A stretch of 5,907 nucleotides of DNA from Sphaerochaeta sp. Lineage in GTDB: Bacteria > Spirochaetota > Spirochaetia > Sphaerochaetales > Sphaerochaetaceae. The stretch spans positions 1 to 5,907 of the forward strand of contig DMAO01000243.1 in assembly GCA_003446545.1 (NCBI GenBank). Reading direction: 5' to 3'. This document shows, piece after piece, positions 5,878-5,907 of this stretch (position 1 is the first letter of the stretch; every line of letters begins with the position of its first letter). Both the position numbers and the translations under genes were made by a program. The notes under the pieces were generated by a model. That model saw nothing but the letters and a program-made list of their open reading frames with translations. It was not told where the DNA came from and ran no database searches.

Positions 5878-5879
5878 GT

Positions 5880-5907
5880 ATTATCATTAGCAAGCTAACA
5901 AAAAAGG
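5880..5907 (+). CDS. Possible start of a gene using an ATT start codon (runs off the window)
   Basis: From ATT at 5880 the frame stays open for nine codons to the window end, reading (M)IISKLTKK. The start lies 9 nt after the perfect SD at 5863-5871 and follows a candidate promoter and the pgi terminator. ATT starts are rare and best known from infC, encoding translation initiation factor IF3, whose short, lysine-rich N-terminus would be compatible with what is visible. Nine codons cannot identify the product. Alternatively the SD is fortuitous and the next gene starts beyond the window. Confidence 0.25.

Noticed and set aside
5887..5898. TTAGC-AA-GCTAA inverted repeat followed by an A-run, considered as a terminator
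   Set aside because: The stem is only 5 bp with a 2-nt loop, AT-rich, and the run is of As on this strand. On the minus strand the T-run precedes the stem, so it cannot terminate either way.
1..5907. Search for tRNA/rRNA genes, CRISPR repeats, insertion sequences, attachment sites and known riboswitches
   Set aside because: No cloverleaf, regularly spaced repeat array, transposase frame, terminal inverted repeats with target duplications, or recognisable riboswitch core was seen by eye.

Overview
This is a bacterial chromosome window with two gene groups facing away from each other. Strong Shine-Dalgarno (SD) sites, sigma70-like boxes and moderate GC suggest a low-to-mid GC lineage. The glucose-6-phosphate isomerase and ArgR sequences give me an impression of a fermentative spirochaete (Sphaerochaeta-like), with Bacillota as the alternative. 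That placement is an impression only, because no ribosomal or other phylogenetic marker is present.

Left part (1-3139, minus strand). A co-directional cluster reads, in transcription order: a membrane sensor histidine kinase, an OmpR-family response regulator starting 1 nt after the kinase stop, a 231-residue membrane protein with a C-terminal double zinc ribbon, and the first 42 codons of an ABC transporter ATPase cut by the window edge. The likely job is a two-component system controlling an ABC exporter or ABC-2 type transporter, with a zinc-ribbon membrane protein of unknown function in between. The 107-bp gap before the zinc-ribbon gene holds a direct repeat and a 9-bp-arm hairpin touching that gene's SD. 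An AGTTAAAC-type motif found there recurs upstream of the kinase, so it may be the response regulator's binding site.

Middle (3140-3608). A 469-bp divergent intergenic region holds the kinase promoter on one side and the argR promoter on the other. Two ARG-box-like sequences exactly 21 bp apart lie just upstream of argR, which points to autorepression.

Right part (3609-5907, plus strand). argR (arginine repressor) is followed by pgi (glucose-6-phosphate isomerase, 523 aa). A terminator-like hairpin sits in the 67-bp gap between them, 17 nt before the pgi start codon. A possible pgi promoter overlaps the argR stop and would start transcripts inside the hairpin's first arm. A strong terminator follows pgi. 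The last 130 bp carry a plausible promoter and a 9-base perfect match to the 16S anti-SD, but no ATG, GTG or TTG at a usable distance. The best candidate start is an ATT codon at 5880, so a gene with a rare start codon (infC is the classic example) may begin at the window edge.

The genes are mostly ordinary families. The items most worth a second look are the zinc-ribbon/two-component/ABC module, the argR-pgi terminator/promoter overlap, and the perfect SD without a normal start codon.
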